From NCBI RefSeq assembly GCF_002706375.1, contig NZ_CP017706.1:1-64000 (forward strand): a stretch of DNA of 64,000 nt, given 5' to 3'. The stretch comes from Lactobacillus amylovorus DSM 20531. GTDB lineage: Bacteria; Bacillota; Bacilli; Lactobacillales; Lactobacillaceae. A program made the position numbers and the translations under genes. The notes under the pieces are model-generated. The model was given only the letters and a program-made list of their open reading frames with translations, was not told where the DNA came from and did not search any database. Shown here piece by piece: positions 36,611-46,277 of the stretch; position 1 is the stretch's first letter, and the number at the start of each line of letters is the position of its first letter.

Positions 36611-37084
36611 ATGGCAAAAGTCGAGAGTTTCACCCTGGATCACACTAAAGTTAAGGCACCTTACGTTCGTTTAATTACTGTTGAAGAAGGACCAAAAGGC
36701 GACAAGATTTCTAACTACGATTTGCGTTTAGTCCAACCTAACAAGAACGCCATTCCAACGGGTGGTTTGCACACCATCGAACACCTGCTTGCAAGTTTAC
36801 TCCGCGATCGTCTTGACGGCGTTATCGATTGTTCGCCATTCGGCTGTCGGACTGGTTTTCACTTGATCGTTTGGGGCGAGCATTCAACTACTGAAGTTGC
36901 AAAAGCTCTTAAGTCCTCCCTTGAAGAAATTCGCGATACCATCACTTGGGAAGACGTTCCAGGAACCACGATTAAGACCTGTGGTAACTATCGCGATCAC
37001 TCACTCTTTACTGCAAAGGAATGGTGCCGCGACATCCTTGAAGAAGGCATCAGTGACGATCCATTTGAACGTCATGTCATTTAA
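36611..37084 (+). CDS. luxS: S-ribosylhomocysteine lyase LuxS
   Basis: 157 residues. The metal-binding motif HTIEH is at residues 54-58, the catalytic cysteine lies in [12 protein letters not shown] (near 83) and the third metal ligand in KTCGNYRDH (near 126). It splits S-ribosylhomocysteine into homocysteine and DPD, the precursor of AI-2, in the activated methyl cycle. Homocysteine is the substrate of the metE-like enzyme upstream. AAAAGGAG precedes the ATG. It is likely read from the T-box transcript, perhaps with a promoter of its own near 36570-36590. Confidence 0.97.
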   Translation: MAKVESFTLDHTKVKAPYVRLITVEEGPKGDKISNYDLRLVQPNKNAIPTGGLHTIEHLLASLLRDRLDGVIDCSPFGCRTGFHLIVWGEHSTTEVAKALKSSLEEIRDTITWEDVPGTTIKTCGNYRDHSLFTAKEWCRDILEEGISDDPFERHVI

Positions 37085-37103
37085 TTAAGTATAAATATTA
37101 AGA

Positions 37104-37137
37104 ATAAGCTAGGTTTTTGTACCTAGCTTTTTTTAGT
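37104..37137 (+). terminator. Terminator
   Basis: AAGCTAGGT / ACCTAGCTT hairpin with TTTTTTT after luxS. Confidence 0.85.
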
Positions 37138-37192
37138 GTGCATATTTTGTTATACTGAAAACGTATTCAATTTAGAAAGACGTGAGTTTTTT

Positions 37193-38008
37193 ATGTATAA
37201 ACTAATTGCCTGTGATCTTGATGAAACTCTGATTGATGATGATGCGCATGTCTGTCAGCGTAATATCGATGCGATTAAAGCAGCGACAAAGCTGGGCGTG
37301 AAGTTTGTCCCAGCAACTGGACGCGGCTATCGAGCAATTGAGAAGACGCTGGCAGAGATCGGTCTGAAGGATAAGGCAAATGAGTATGTGATTTCTTTTA
37401 ACGGGGGATGCATTACCGAGAACAAGGATAATCGAATTATGAAGTTTCAAGGCTTGGACTTTGCTAAAGCCGACGAACTTTATCGTCTTGGTTTAAAATG
37501 CGATGTCTGCATCCACGTATATACTAAGGATATGGTTTATGTCTATAACGCAGATGAAGATGAAATCAAGTATCTGAAACTACGTCACGTTTACAAGATT
37601 ATTGATGAACCAAATCTTGACTTCTTAAAGGGACAAGACATCGCCAAAGTTTTATACGGTAGTACTGATATGCCATATTTAGAAAAGATAGCTAGTGAAA
37701 TTAGCAATACTACCAAGGATCTCGACGTGTCATATTCTTCCAACCGTTATCTTGAATTCAACCATCAAGGCGTCAACAAGGGTGAAGGCTTGCTCTGGCT
37801 TGCTGATAAGCTTGGCATCAAGCCTGAAGAGACGATGGCCTTAGGCGATAACTTTAACGATCTTTCTATGATTGAAGCAGCCGGATTGGGTGTTGGCGTG
37901 GCTAATGTTAACCCTAAGATGAAAGACGACTGCGACTATATTACCAAAGCCGATAACAATCAAGGCGGCGTTGGTGAGGCAATTGAAAAATTTGTTTTAG
38001 AAAAGTGA
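37193..38008 (+). CDS. HAD-superfamily phosphatase (Cof type)
   Basis: 271 residues from ATG 37193, chosen because it starts the conserved strand (MYKLIACDLDETLIDDD, nucleophile D8 and D10). Motif II lies in PATGRGYRAI, then the C2-type cap, and motifs III/IV in LDVSYSSN... and MALGDNFNDLSMI. Cof-type enzymes dephosphorylate sugar phosphates, flavin or pyridoxal phosphates; the substrate is unknown. It is a single gene after the luxS terminator and 14 bases ahead of the next gene. Intact. Confidence 0.9.
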   Translation: MYKLIACDLDETLIDDDAHVCQRNIDAIKAATKLGVKFVPATGRGYRAIEKTLAEIGLKDKANEYVISFNGGCITENKDNRIMKFQGLDFAKADELYRLGLKCDVCIHVYTKDMVYVYNADEDEIKYLKLRHVYKIIDEPNLDFLKGQDIAKVLYGSTDMPYLEKIASEISNTTKDLDVSYSSNRYLEFNHQGVNKGEGLLWLADKLGIKPEETMALGDNFNDLSMIEAAGLGVGVANVNPKMKDDCDYITKADNNQGGVGEAIEKFVLEK

Positions 38009-38022
38009 TGAGGTAAAGATAG

Positions 38023-39204
38023 ATGAAATTTAACAAGAAAATCCTAATGATTTCTGCTGCAACTTTGATGTTGGCTAGTCCTGTAGCAAGTTTGGCTAAT
38101 GCAAATACTATTTCTGCAGCAAGCGTAAAGAAGGTTTCATACGCAAAGCAGACCACTGTGACGGTTAAGAAAAAGACGCCACAATTGTTCATGGCAACTG
38201 GCGGCCGTGCTTTAACCACTGGTAAGTACTACAAGAAAGGTCAAAAATTGACTGTTGATCAATTAGGCGGCATGAATATTTTAGCTAATAGTTCTCCAGA
38301 TGCTTACCACATTAAGGGTACCGATTATTATGTTTGGGCTAAGGACGTTAAAGCAAAGCGTGCCTTACAAGATATCGATTATACAAGTCGTGGTTTGACT
38401 ACAGTGCGGACCAATAAGTCTAAGGCACCACTTTACTCATTTTACGCTGAAAAGTCTACTCCAGCTGGCTATGCCTTTATGAAGGGGACTGATTTTAAAG
38501 TTAATGGTGCAATGTACTTGTACAATGCTAAAACTGACAAGAGCGAATTGTACTACCATTTGACTAATCATTATCACACCATGGCTAATTTGAAGACTTC
38601 ACCGGATTTCCCTAACAGATTTAATACGGAGCTAGTTGATACTGGGGATGCCTTTGTGAAGGCTAGCGATGTTAATTTCTTTTCTGGCAAGAAGTTGAAG
38701 CCAATTAACACAGCTGCTTCCGCAAAAGATGGTAGCAAGATTGCTATTTTAGAAAATCAGGAAGCTGACTTGAAGGATTTACTTGGCAAAGTAGATAGTG
38801 TCAAGAATTCAGTTAAATACAAGTTGTCTAGTTCTCTCAAGCGTGACAATTACGATCTAGCTGTGAGGGATGCACAAACTCAGGTTAACTCAAGAAAGTT
38901 AATGTCAACTGCTGAAGCACAATACTTGATCTGGAGCCTTAAGACTTATGAAAGTGAGCTTGATGGTGCCAAGGTGAAGGTTGGCAACATGAATAAGTTG
39001 ACTTCAAATGAGAAGCTCGCAATTGGTTTGTTGGTGATTTCTGTTTATGGTAAAAACACTGACAAGGAAAGCTTATATGGCTATGCCAAGTTTAATAAGG
39101 GCAATGACAAGACCTTTACTTTAACTATTGAAGATATGCATAATCAGAATAAGGTTGTTTCAACCAAGACAATGAAAACTAGTGATTTTGCACAAAAGAG
39201 ATAA
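38023..39204 (+). CDS. S-layer-type exported protein (SLAP-like)
   Basis: 393 residues. Signal peptide MKFNKKILMISAATLMLASP with cleavage about ANA-NT or ISA-AS. The mature protein is lysine-rich with repeated motifs of the lactobacillal surface layer type (VKKKTPQLFMATGGRALTTG; YKKGQKLTVDQLGG). A more helical C-terminal half follows (LKDLLGKVDSVKNSVKYKLSS). It has no LPXTG or membrane tail, so it probably binds to cell-wall polymers. GAGGT precedes the ATG. Intact. Confidence 0.7.
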   Translation: MKFNKKILMISAATLMLASPVASLANANTISAASVKKVSYAKQTTVTVKKKTPQLFMATGGRALTTGKYYKKGQKLTVDQLGGMNILANSSPDAYHIKGTDYYVWAKDVKAKRALQDIDYTSRGLTTVRTNKSKAPLYSFYAEKSTPAGYAFMKGTDFKVNGAMYLYNAKTDKSELYYHLTNHYHTMANLKTSPDFPNRFNTELVDTGDAFVKASDVNFFSGKKLKPINTAASAKDGSKIAILENQEADLKDLLGKVDSVKNSVKYKLSSSLKRDNYDLAVRDAQTQVNSRKLMSTAEAQYLIWSLKTYESELDGAKVKVGNMNKLTSNEKLAIGLLVISVYGKNTDKESLYGYAKFNKGNDKTFTLTIEDMHNQNKVVSTKTMKTSDFAQKR

Positions 39205-39212
39205 GACGATAA

Positions 39213-39247
39213 AAAGAGGGATGTATCGATTTGATGCATCCCTTTTA
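39213..39247. terminator. Terminator between convergent genes
   Basis: AGGGATGTATC / GATGCATCCCTTTT hairpin. Confidence 0.7.
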
Positions 39248-39268
39248 GTTTGTTTATTTTGTTTTTAT

Positions 39269-40499
39269 TTAATCGTTATTGCTTAATTCTTTAAGGCCTG
39301 GCAAACTCATCATAACAATGAAACTAATGATGTAGAGGGCTGAAAGAAAGCCCATGACAACCGTTAAATTGTAGTGATCCATCAAGATACCGATGACAAC
39401 TGATGAGAAACCACCGATTGCACGGCCAATGTTAACGATGATGTTGTTAGCTGAAGAACGAATCTCAGTTGGGTAGAGGCGACTGATTACTGCACCGTAA
39501 CCACCAAACATCCCATTTGAGAAGAAGCCCATGACTGCACCGATGATGAGTAAAGTAGCCATGTTTTGTGCAAGTGATAAAACATAAACCATGACAGCTG
39601 AACCGATCAAGAAGATGGCGAAGGCTCTACGTGGACCGAAGTGGTCGAAGATGTTACCAAAGGTTATCATACCGATGCTCATGCCGACGATAGTTGAGAT
39701 CATCCAAATACTTGAGCTAGATACGTTTAAGTTCAATTGCTTTTGCACGATGGTTGGTAACCAGTTCATTAAGCCAAAGTAACCAGCGATTTGGACGGTC
39801 ATCATGACCATCAAGCCTAAGCTTTGAAAAGCAAGACGTGGGGTTGAAAACATTTTTTTAATGACATCACGTAATAATGAACCTTTTTCATCTTTTTTAG
39901 CTTGGAGGAATTGATCGCTTTCATGCAAATGTCTTCTAATAAAGACTGTTAAAATTACTGGGACAATTCCGACCAAGAATAGTGCGTGCCAGCCAGCTGT
40001 TGGAATAATCCAAGCCGAAATTAATGCCGCAAAGATCGCACCGATTTGACCACCGACTGCCGCAATTGAGGTCATCTTACCAATTCTGTCGCTTTCAAAG
40101 TTTTCGGCGATTAAGGCAATGCCTACGCCATATTCACCGCCGGCACCAATACCAGCGAGAAAACGTAAGGCGTAGATCTCATAGATGTTGTTGGCAAAAG
40201 CCATTAAACCCGGTGGCAATGGCGAAGATCAAAACCGTGTGTGAGAAAGTTTTAACACGGCCAATCTTGTCACCCAAGATGCCGAAACAAATACCACCAA
40301 CTAACATTCCTAAGTTAGTGATTGAGGAGATCAATCCAGCGGCTCCACCTGATAGATGTAAGTCCGCAATCATTGAACTCATCGCAAACGATAAAAAAAG
40401 CACATCCATGTTTTCAAGCGCAAAACCTGATGAAGTAGAGGCGATGACCCACTTTTGGTTTTTACTTAGTCCCTGACTGTGCTGCGTAATATATTTCAT
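39269..40499 (-). pseudogene. MFS transporter, frameshifted
   Basis: A 12-helix major facilitator gene of about 410 codons. The N-terminal piece from ATG 40499 (GGAGG before it) has the helix 2-3 loop motif GILGDKIGRVKTF. The C-terminal piece (39269-40219) continues LMAFANNIYEIYALRFLAGI and has the second-half loop FGNIFDHFGPRRAF. One extra G near 40215 (ACCGGGTTTAATGG) throws the frame out. Family resemblance is to organic-acid or sugar-acid symporters; the substrate is not determined. Confidence 0.88.
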
Positions 40500-40592
40500 A
40501 TTTAATTCCTCCAAAACGAATGCTCTCTGTCATCCAATTATTTCTTCGTCTGTATATGATACGCTTTTTGAATAAATAAACAAGGGTTGTTA

Positions 40593-40635
40593 TGAAAAAA
40601 AGATCATCCTATCGTGCTGAAAGAATGATCTGAAA
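40593..40635 (-). terminator. Terminator
   Basis: AGATCATTCTTTCAGCACG / CGATAGGATGATCT hairpin with T7 on the minus strand, after the permease pseudogene at 40650-42182. Confidence 0.75.
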
Positions 40636-40649
40636 ACTTTGTTTCAAAT

Positions 40650-42182
40650 CTAATATACTAACAATCCGACGCCTAATGCGACTAGACACAAGACAAATTC
40701 GATGACCAGTAATTTCCAACACCACTTGAACCATTTGTTAAAGTCAATATTAACCATCATCAAACTCATCAAGATTAATCCGGTTGGGGCAACCAAGGAA
40801 ATAAAGCCAAGGCCCCAGTTGTAGGCATCAATTACACTAGCACGGTCGATTCCAACCACATTGGCAAGTGGTGCCATGATTGGCATGGAAAGTACGGCCA
40901 AACCAGATGATGATTGAATGAAGAATCCCAGAATGATGTAGACGATGAACAGGAACCAAATGAAGATTAATGGACTCATGCCAGAAATCTGTTGGCTGAA
41001 GAAGTGCATGATGGTGTCACTGGTGTGACTGTCGTCCATAACAATGGAAACGGCTCTCGCCAACCCGATTGTCAAAGCAACACCAAGCAAATCGCTAGCA
41101 CCATCAACGAAGGCTTGCACAACTTTGTGCTCGGAAAGTCCCGAGAAGATAGCCATCAAGTAGCCGGCAGTTAAGAAGACTACCGAAATTTCGGTGAAGT
41201 ACCAGCCTTTTTGTTGTACACCCCAGATCATGACGATAAAGGCAATGCCGAAGATGATCAATGATAATTTTTGTTGCCAAGTAAAGTTGGCTGGTTTGTT
41301 AAAGTCGGCATCGTTTAAGTACTTTTCACGATCTTCTTCGTATTGGTCGTAAACAACAGATTTAGTAGGATCTTTACGTACCTTTTCAGCGTAGCGAATG
41401 ACATAGATCATACCAACTACCGTACAGATGACCCACATGGTAATTCTGAGTGGTAAAGCTCTGGCGAAGTTAACACCGGCAGTGTTAGAAGCGATGATCG
41501 TTGAGAATGGGTTAATGGTTGAAATCATGGTCCCAATACTCGTTCCCAGGAAGATCGTTCCTAGAACTGTCATCGTATCATACCCGGCTAGCAGGAAGAC
41601 TGGAATTAGGATTGGGTACATGGCCATCGTTTCTTCGGCAAGACCAAAGGTTGTACCACCAAGAGAAATTAGCCCCATCACAAGGATAATCAACAGAATT
41701 TGCTTACCTTTGATTTGCTTAGATAAAGCCTGCATCCCCGAGTTGATCGCGCCGTTTGCGTGAACGACACCAATACATCCACCTAGGATCAAAACGAAGG
41801 CGATGATGTCGACACTTTGAGCGATACCTTGTACCTGTGAGGTGAAGAACTGATTGATCGCCTGCCACAGGTTAGGCTTCTTTAAATTGATTATCTCGTA
41901 AGAATTTGGAATAGCAACTGGCTTGTAGATTGTGCCATCCTTAAATTTCTTGACTGCAATGTTGACCTTGTACTTCTTTAAAGTGGCCTGAGTAGCAGGT
42001 TATTTGTACTTTTTACCACTTGGTCTGGTAACTACGAAATCTTTATTGCTGGTATCATAAGCAATCGTCGCATAGTTACCGGCAGGAATAACAAAAGTCA
42101 ATAGTTGAACAAGCAAAAGCACAATTATGATGACGGTATGGGCCGTCGGAAATTGGTGCTTTTTCTTCTTTTTAGTAGCCAT
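40650..42182 (-). pseudogene. YfcC/ArcD-like permease, one nonsense codon
   Basis: A 510-codon membrane permease of the YfcC/DcuC type. The frame runs from ATG 42182 (basic MATKKKKKHQFPTAH, then helix VIIIVLLLVQLLTFVIPAG) to a TAA at 42000-42002 after GKKYK. The same frame continues PATQATLKKYKVNIA and then the long part ILGGCIGVVHANGAINSG ... LVAPTGLILMSLMMVN to 40650. The only lesion is this stop, which one C-to-T change from CAA would create. Likely substrates in the family are basic amino acids or dicarboxylates. Confidence 0.9.
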
Positions 42183-42276
42183 AATAAAACCTCCTTACTT
42201 GTATAACTATTGATTTATAGTTTTATTATACAGTTAAGGAGGTATCTTTTGACAGCGATTTCATATAAATATAATA

Positions 42277-42305
42277 AAAAAGCCGAGCTTGACTCGACCT
42301 TCTTG
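42277..42305 (-). terminator. Terminator
   Basis: AAGGTCGAG / CTCGGCTTTTTT hairpin on the minus strand directly after the exported anchored protein gene. Confidence 0.75.
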
Positions 42306-43085
42306 TTATTCAGCGTGTTTACCGCGATTTCTGTGCCAGAACTTGCGTGGAATATAGATTGCGGCAATTACTATAATCACCAATGGAGTAACCACGAATT
42401 TCAAGATGTTGTTGTTACGTTCAGCTTGTACATTAGCATGATTTTTGGCAGTAGCAGGTTTGTTCTTCTTACTTGTTGCCCTTTTCTTATTAGGCTTACT
42501 GCTGGTAGCTGCCTTACTTGGACTAGCATTTTGCTTTTTGTTTAAATTAGAAGTAGCAGAATTTGGCATCTTGTGTTGGTGACGCCATTTGTCTGTTTTC
42601 TTGATTGCTGAATGGCTGTTGTGATTATCCTTTGTTACATTCTGTGAATGTTGTTGATTATGGGTAGTGGTTGTGCTACTACTATCCTTCTTATTTGGCA
42701 AATAGTAGGCACAATCGATGTAGGTGACACCACTTGGATTGTTAGGATCAACTTCAAGGGCACGTCCATCATAAGGGGGATTACCAGCTATCTCAAAGTC
42801 ACCAATTCTCTCTGGTAATTGCCCCATGTTAAAGAATTGCCGCTCAGGGACACCGTTAACCACTTTTACCGTATCGGCATACATGACTTGTAAGGTTTGA
42901 CCAGTATATTGATTTATGCAACGCCAATATAATGATTGGTAGGTTACATTTTGTTTATTTGTTTCAGATGTTTGTGGTTGATTAGTTTGATCATTTTCAT
43001 CAGCTAAAACTGGAGTAGTCGTTAAAAGCAGGGCAGCTGGTAACGCTGCACACAGTTTGATGAGGAATTTTCTTTTGTTTAACAT
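42306..43085 (-). CDS. Exported protein with C-terminal membrane anchor
   Basis: About 259 residues from ATG 43085, chosen because GAGGTGAG lies just before it and the alternative GTG 43094 would overlap this site. Signal peptide MLNKRKFLIKLCAALPAALL, cleavage about VLA-DE. A folded part with QSLYWRCINQYTGQTLQVMY and GDFEIAGNPPYDGRALEV (about residues 50-115, like a MucBP-type repeat) is followed by a long Lys/Ser/Asn/His-rich spacer. A hydrophobic helix (VVTPLVIIVIAAIYI) and basic tail end it. There is no LPXTG, so it is held by the membrane helix. Intact. Confidence 0.65.
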   Translation of the reverse strand: MLNKRKFLIKLCAALPAALLLTTTPVLADENDQTNQPQTSETNKQNVTYQSLYWRCINQYTGQTLQVMYADTVKVVNGVPERQFFNMGQLPERIGDFEIAGNPPYDGRALEVDPNNPSGVTYIDCAYYLPNKKDSSSTTTTHNQQHSQNVTKDNHNSHSAIKKTDKWRHQHKMPNSATSNLNKKQNASPSKAATSSKPNKKRATSKKNKPATAKNHANVQAERNNNILKFVVTPLVIIVIAAIYIPRKFWHRNRGKHAE

Positions 43086-43221
43086 TTTTCTCACCTCTAA
43101 ATAATAACGCTTACTTTCTACTTAAATTTTAGCGATAACTTTCGATGAATACAAGTTAAGAATAAGCAAAGATTATATTAAAATAACTAATGAAAGCGAT
43201 TTTACAAAGGAGAGACAAATT

Positions 43222-43554
43222 ATGAGTTTGACTGTAAATCTTTATTACAATGGCAAAAATGGTGATGCCAGAAAGTTCGCACAAGAAATGGAAGACAAGG
43301 GTATTGCAGGTCGTATTCGTGCCGAAGAAGGCAATGAAAAATATGATTACTTTATCCCAATGGACGATCCTGAGACGGTTTTATTAATCGATAGTTGGCA
43401 TGATCAAAAGGCGCTTGAGGCTCACCATGCTTCACCTATGATGAAGGAATTGGCTGACTTGCGTGAAAAGTATGACTTTCATATGTGCGTTGAACGCTAC
43501 ATCTCAGATGACAGCGGCGTGCCTGCAAGTGATCAAAAGTTTATTCGGAAATAA
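43222..43554 (+). CDS. Quinol monooxygenase-like (ABM domain)
   Basis: 110 residues with the dimeric alpha-beta barrel (antibiotic biosynthesis monooxygenase) fold: FIPMDDPETVLLIDSWHDQK followed by HHASPMMKELADLR. Such small enzymes oxidise quinols or degrade haem-like or aldehyde compounds; the substrate here is unknown. AAAGGAGAG precedes the ATG. It is followed after 2 bases by an acetyltransferase, so the two form an operon. Confidence 0.8.
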   Translation: MSLTVNLYYNGKNGDARKFAQEMEDKGIAGRIRAEEGNEKYDYFIPMDDPETVLLIDSWHDQKALEAHHASPMMKELADLREKYDFHMCVERYISDDSGVPASDQKFIRK

Positions 43555-43556
43555 AT

Positions 43557-43979
43557 ATGATTAGAAAATATCAAAAGAGCGATTTAGATGCGTTGATGCA
43601 GATTTGGCTTAAGGGCAACCTTGATGCACACGATTTTATTGATCCAAGTTATTGGCATGATAACTATGAATTGGTGAAAAAAGAGTTGCCGAATGTTCAG
43701 CTGTATGTAGATGAAGAAGAGGGCGAGATAGCTGGTTTTGTAGGGATGCAAGGCAACTATATTGCCGGTATCTTTGTTAAAAGAGATTATCGGGGCCGCG
43801 GTATTGGTGGAAAGCTGATTGACTTTTTGAAGCTAAAGCATGATAAATTGCAGCTGTCGGTGTGTGAAAAGAATGAAGCGGCTCTTAGTTTTTATCAAAA
43901 TCGTGGTTTTAAGTTAGTGAAAAAAGAGATTGATCAAGAGACTGGTGCAGCCGACTGTTTAATGGAGTGGGATGCATAA
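43557..43979 (+). CDS. GNAT-family N-acetyltransferase
   Basis: 140 residues. The acetyl-CoA loop is KRDYRGRGIGGKLIDFL (residues about 80-96) and the C-terminal motif is NEAALSFYQNRGFKLVKKEI. The N-terminus (IRKYQKSDLDALMQIWLKGN) is typical of YjaB/PhnO-type members. Target unknown. It follows the ABM gene by 2 bases and uses the end of that gene for its ribosome binding site. Intact. Confidence 0.88.
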   Translation: MIRKYQKSDLDALMQIWLKGNLDAHDFIDPSYWHDNYELVKKELPNVQLYVDEEEGEIAGFVGMQGNYIAGIFVKRDYRGRGIGGKLIDFLKLKHDKLQLSVCEKNEAALSFYQNRGFKLVKKEIDQETGAADCLMEWDA

Positions 43980-44052
43980 AAGTTATGCCTAGGAATTTAT
44001 AATAAGTATTTTTTCATAATGGACTAGCGGTATTAAGCTTAAAGTAATGAAA

Positions 44053-44296
44053 GTCAGGAAAAGCATGGTGTTGAGATGTCAGAAATTGCTTTAGCTTGGG
44101 AATGGGCTAAGGGTATCACTGCTCCAATTGTTGGTTCAACGAAGATCAAACACCTTGAATCAGCTGTGAATTCGATGGGCGTAGAGCTCACACTAGATGA
44201 AGTAAACTATTTTGATGAATTGTATGTGCCACACCCATTATCGGTGCAATTAATCAAAATTCACCTGAGGGCACAGTGGTTTTAGATAGGAAATAG
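44053..44296 (+). pseudogene. Aldo/keto reductase, 3' remnant
   Basis: Only the last 80 or so codons remain: KHGVEMSEIALAWEWAKGIT and APIVGSTKIKHLESAV, the family's C-terminal cofactor-binding region. One G is missing near 44249; restoring it gives SGAINQNSPEGTVVLDRK and the natural stop at 44296. The 5' three quarters of the gene are absent. Confidence 0.85.
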
Positions 44297-44302
44297 AGTA
44301 AA

Positions 44303-44341
44303 GAAACTATTAAGTGTAAAATCTTAATAGTTTTTTATTTA
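44303..44341 (+). terminator. Terminator
   Basis: AACTATTAAG / CTTAATAGTT hairpin with TTTTATTT. Confidence 0.75.
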
Positions 44342-44483
44342 CTCTCACTAGAACACGAACGATAATATATAAAAATTATGATTAATTAATAAATAAGCTA
44401 ATAATTTTAGCAAAATACTGTGAAACTCAAAAAATATATGTTAAAATCTTATCGTTAACTAATTTGAGAGGGAAATAATCAAC

Positions 44484-45017
44484 ATGAATAACGACATCGA
44501 AAAAGTATTATTTGATCAAGATCAACTTAACAAGCGCATGGATGAAATGGCAGCTCGCCTTAACAAGAAATATGAAGGGCAAGAACCAATCGTCATTCCA
44601 GTTTTGAATGGCGCAATGATCTTTGCCAGCGATATGATCAAAAGATTAACTTTCGAATTAACAATTGAGCCAATTAAGGCCTCCAGTTATGAAGGTACCA
44701 GCTCTACTGGTAAGGTTAAGATTACCCAAGACGTGAAGTCAGACGTTAAGAACCGCCCAGTAATCTTCATGGAAGATATCATTGACACAGGTAGAACTTT
44801 AAAGGCACTTAGCGACTTGATGAAGGAACGCGGTGCCAAGAGTGTTGAAGTTATTTCTATGTTAGATAAACCTGAGACACGTGTAGTTGACTTCTACCCA
44901 GATGATTATGGCTTCAAGGCTCCTAATGAATTCTTAGTAGGTTACGGCTTGGACTACAACGGTCTTTACCGCAACTTGCCATATGTCGGTATTCTTAAGA
45001 AAAGAGTTTACGCTTAG
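44484..45017 (+). CDS. hpt: Hypoxanthine phosphoribosyltransferase
   Basis: 177 residues. The PRPP-binding loop is VIFMEDIIDTGRTLKAL (residues about 93-109). The N-terminal part has VLNGAMIFASDM and the purine side PNEFLVGYGLDYNGLYRNLP, as in HPRT. It salvages hypoxanthine or guanine to IMP or GMP. It stands alone with its own ribosome binding site (GAGAGGG) instead of lying next to tilS/ftsH, so it may be a second copy. Intact. Confidence 0.88.
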   Translation: MNNDIEKVLFDQDQLNKRMDEMAARLNKKYEGQEPIVIPVLNGAMIFASDMIKRLTFELTIEPIKASSYEGTSSTGKVKITQDVKSDVKNRPVIFMEDIIDTGRTLKALSDLMKERGAKSVEVISMLDKPETRVVDFYPDDYGFKAPNEFLVGYGLDYNGLYRNLPYVGILKKRVYA

Positions 45018-45058
45018 ATTTAATATAGATAATGTAAAAAAAGACATAGCTTATCTCA

Positions 45059-45196
45059 TTTAACCCAGACACTTTGGTACGTGATCTTAAGCTCTTTAAG
45101 CAAAATGGTTATGAAACTAAGGCAATCACACCGATTGATGTTGCACCTCAAACACCAGATATGATGTGCATTTGCAGACTAGATAAGGAAAATTAA
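45059..45196 (+). pseudogene. RlmCD/RumA-type rRNA methyltransferase, 3' remnant
   Basis: The last 45 codons only: NPDTLVRDLKLFKQNGYETK and ITPIDVAPQTPDMMCICRLD. This is the end of the uracil-5 rRNA methyltransferase family. The catalytic cysteine region (normally just before NPxT) and everything upstream are gone. Confidence 0.7.
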
Positions 45197-45239
45197 TTTA
45201 AAATAAGAAGCCCGTAAATTGCAATAATAAATTGAACAT

Positions 45240-46229
45240 TTATACTGCTTGATAGATATGATCTAATTCTTTCTCAAAGATTTCATCTGGAGTATGATAT
45301 GCCAAGATCTTTCTTGGTAGCGAATTGCACCAGGTTTCAATATTAATGATATCTTGAAGAGAATAGTTATTGATGTAATCACCTTTGGGAATAAATCTGC
45401 GAATAAGGCCATTGTGTCTTTCAACAGTGCCTTTATCGCAATAAGTATATGGATGGGCGTAATAGACTAAGGTATTAGATACTTCCTCTAGATTGGAAAG
45501 ATCCGCAAACTCTGAACCATTGTCAGTTGTAATTGTCTTGAAGATTTCATTCCAGTGCTCACTATACTGCTTATGTAGAGTTTGAAAAGCGCTCATCACA
45601 CTGGCAGCTGTCTTGTCTGGAATACGCAAGATTAGAAATTCACGGCTCATTCGCTCAGACAAAGTTAGCAGTACTTGATCATTAATCTCTTTAGGGCGTT
45701 CTTCAATGCTTCGACCTAATTTCTTCTTGTTCTTATGAACACGATGAATTTTAGTATTACGCTTTAACTTCTCAGGCAAATCAGAGTTTCTGATAGCCAA
45801 CAAGCCTTGATCTACATAGTTATATAGAGTTCTAGTGCAGACTATCTGGTCGCTGCTAAATTCACCCACAGCCAAGCAGCGATTGGCACATACATCAAGT
45901 GACCAATTGTCTTCAAAGAAATGCTTATTGACATACTTGATAAAGTCAGATTTCTTCAAGAAGTCTGATTTGCGACCACAGTGGCGTCGGTTAGTCTGAT
46001 AAACACTTTGACCATGATCAGCCTTGTAACGCTTCTGTTTGCCACGATAAAGAGTAGCAGTGCCTCGTCTAACTTCGTAACTGATTGTAGAAGGCGAACA
46101 GCACAACTCACGAGCGATAGCTCTGATAGAGCAGCCATCCTTCAAGCGAGTTTGAATAACAACCCGTTGTTCAAATGATAAATGCTTTCCCTTTTGATGC
46201 TCAGGCATGATAGAATGTAAAGAGTCCAT
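45240..46229 (-). CDS. IS30-family transposase
   Basis: 329 residues, intact. The N-terminal HTH_38 domain is LSFEQRVVIQTRLKDGCSIR with RAIARELCCSPSTISYEV. The integrase core has the acidic residues in TTDNGSEFAD (near residue 238) and DKGTVERHNGLIRRF (glutamate near 270). It ends with NSLPRKILAYHTPDEIFEKE, typical for the family. IS3 lies 49 bases upstream of the start codon, so its own promoter is probably cut off. Confidence 0.93.
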   Translation of the reverse strand: MDSLHSIMPEHQKGKHLSFEQRVVIQTRLKDGCSIRAIARELCCSPSTISYEVRRGTATLYRGKQKRYKADHGQSVYQTNRRHCGRKSDFLKKSDFIKYVNKHFFEDNWSLDVCANRCLAVGEFSSDQIVCTRTLYNYVDQGLLAIRNSDLPEKLKRNTKIHRVHKNKKKLGRSIEERPKEINDQVLLTLSERMSREFLILRIPDKTAASVMSAFQTLHKQYSEHWNEIFKTITTDNGSEFADLSNLEEVSNTLVYYAHPYTYCDKGTVERHNGLIRRFIPKGDYINNYSLQDIINIETWCNSLPRKILAYHTPDEIFEKELDHIYQAV

Positions 46230-46277
46230 TTGTGACCTCGTTTCTGAATGTTTTGTGGTAATTACATTTTATCAAAC

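Noticed and set aside
44484..45017. Adenine or xanthine phosphoribosyltransferase
   Set aside because: The EDIIDTG loop with its surroundings and C-terminal YGLDYNGLYRNLP are of the hypoxanthine-guanine type.
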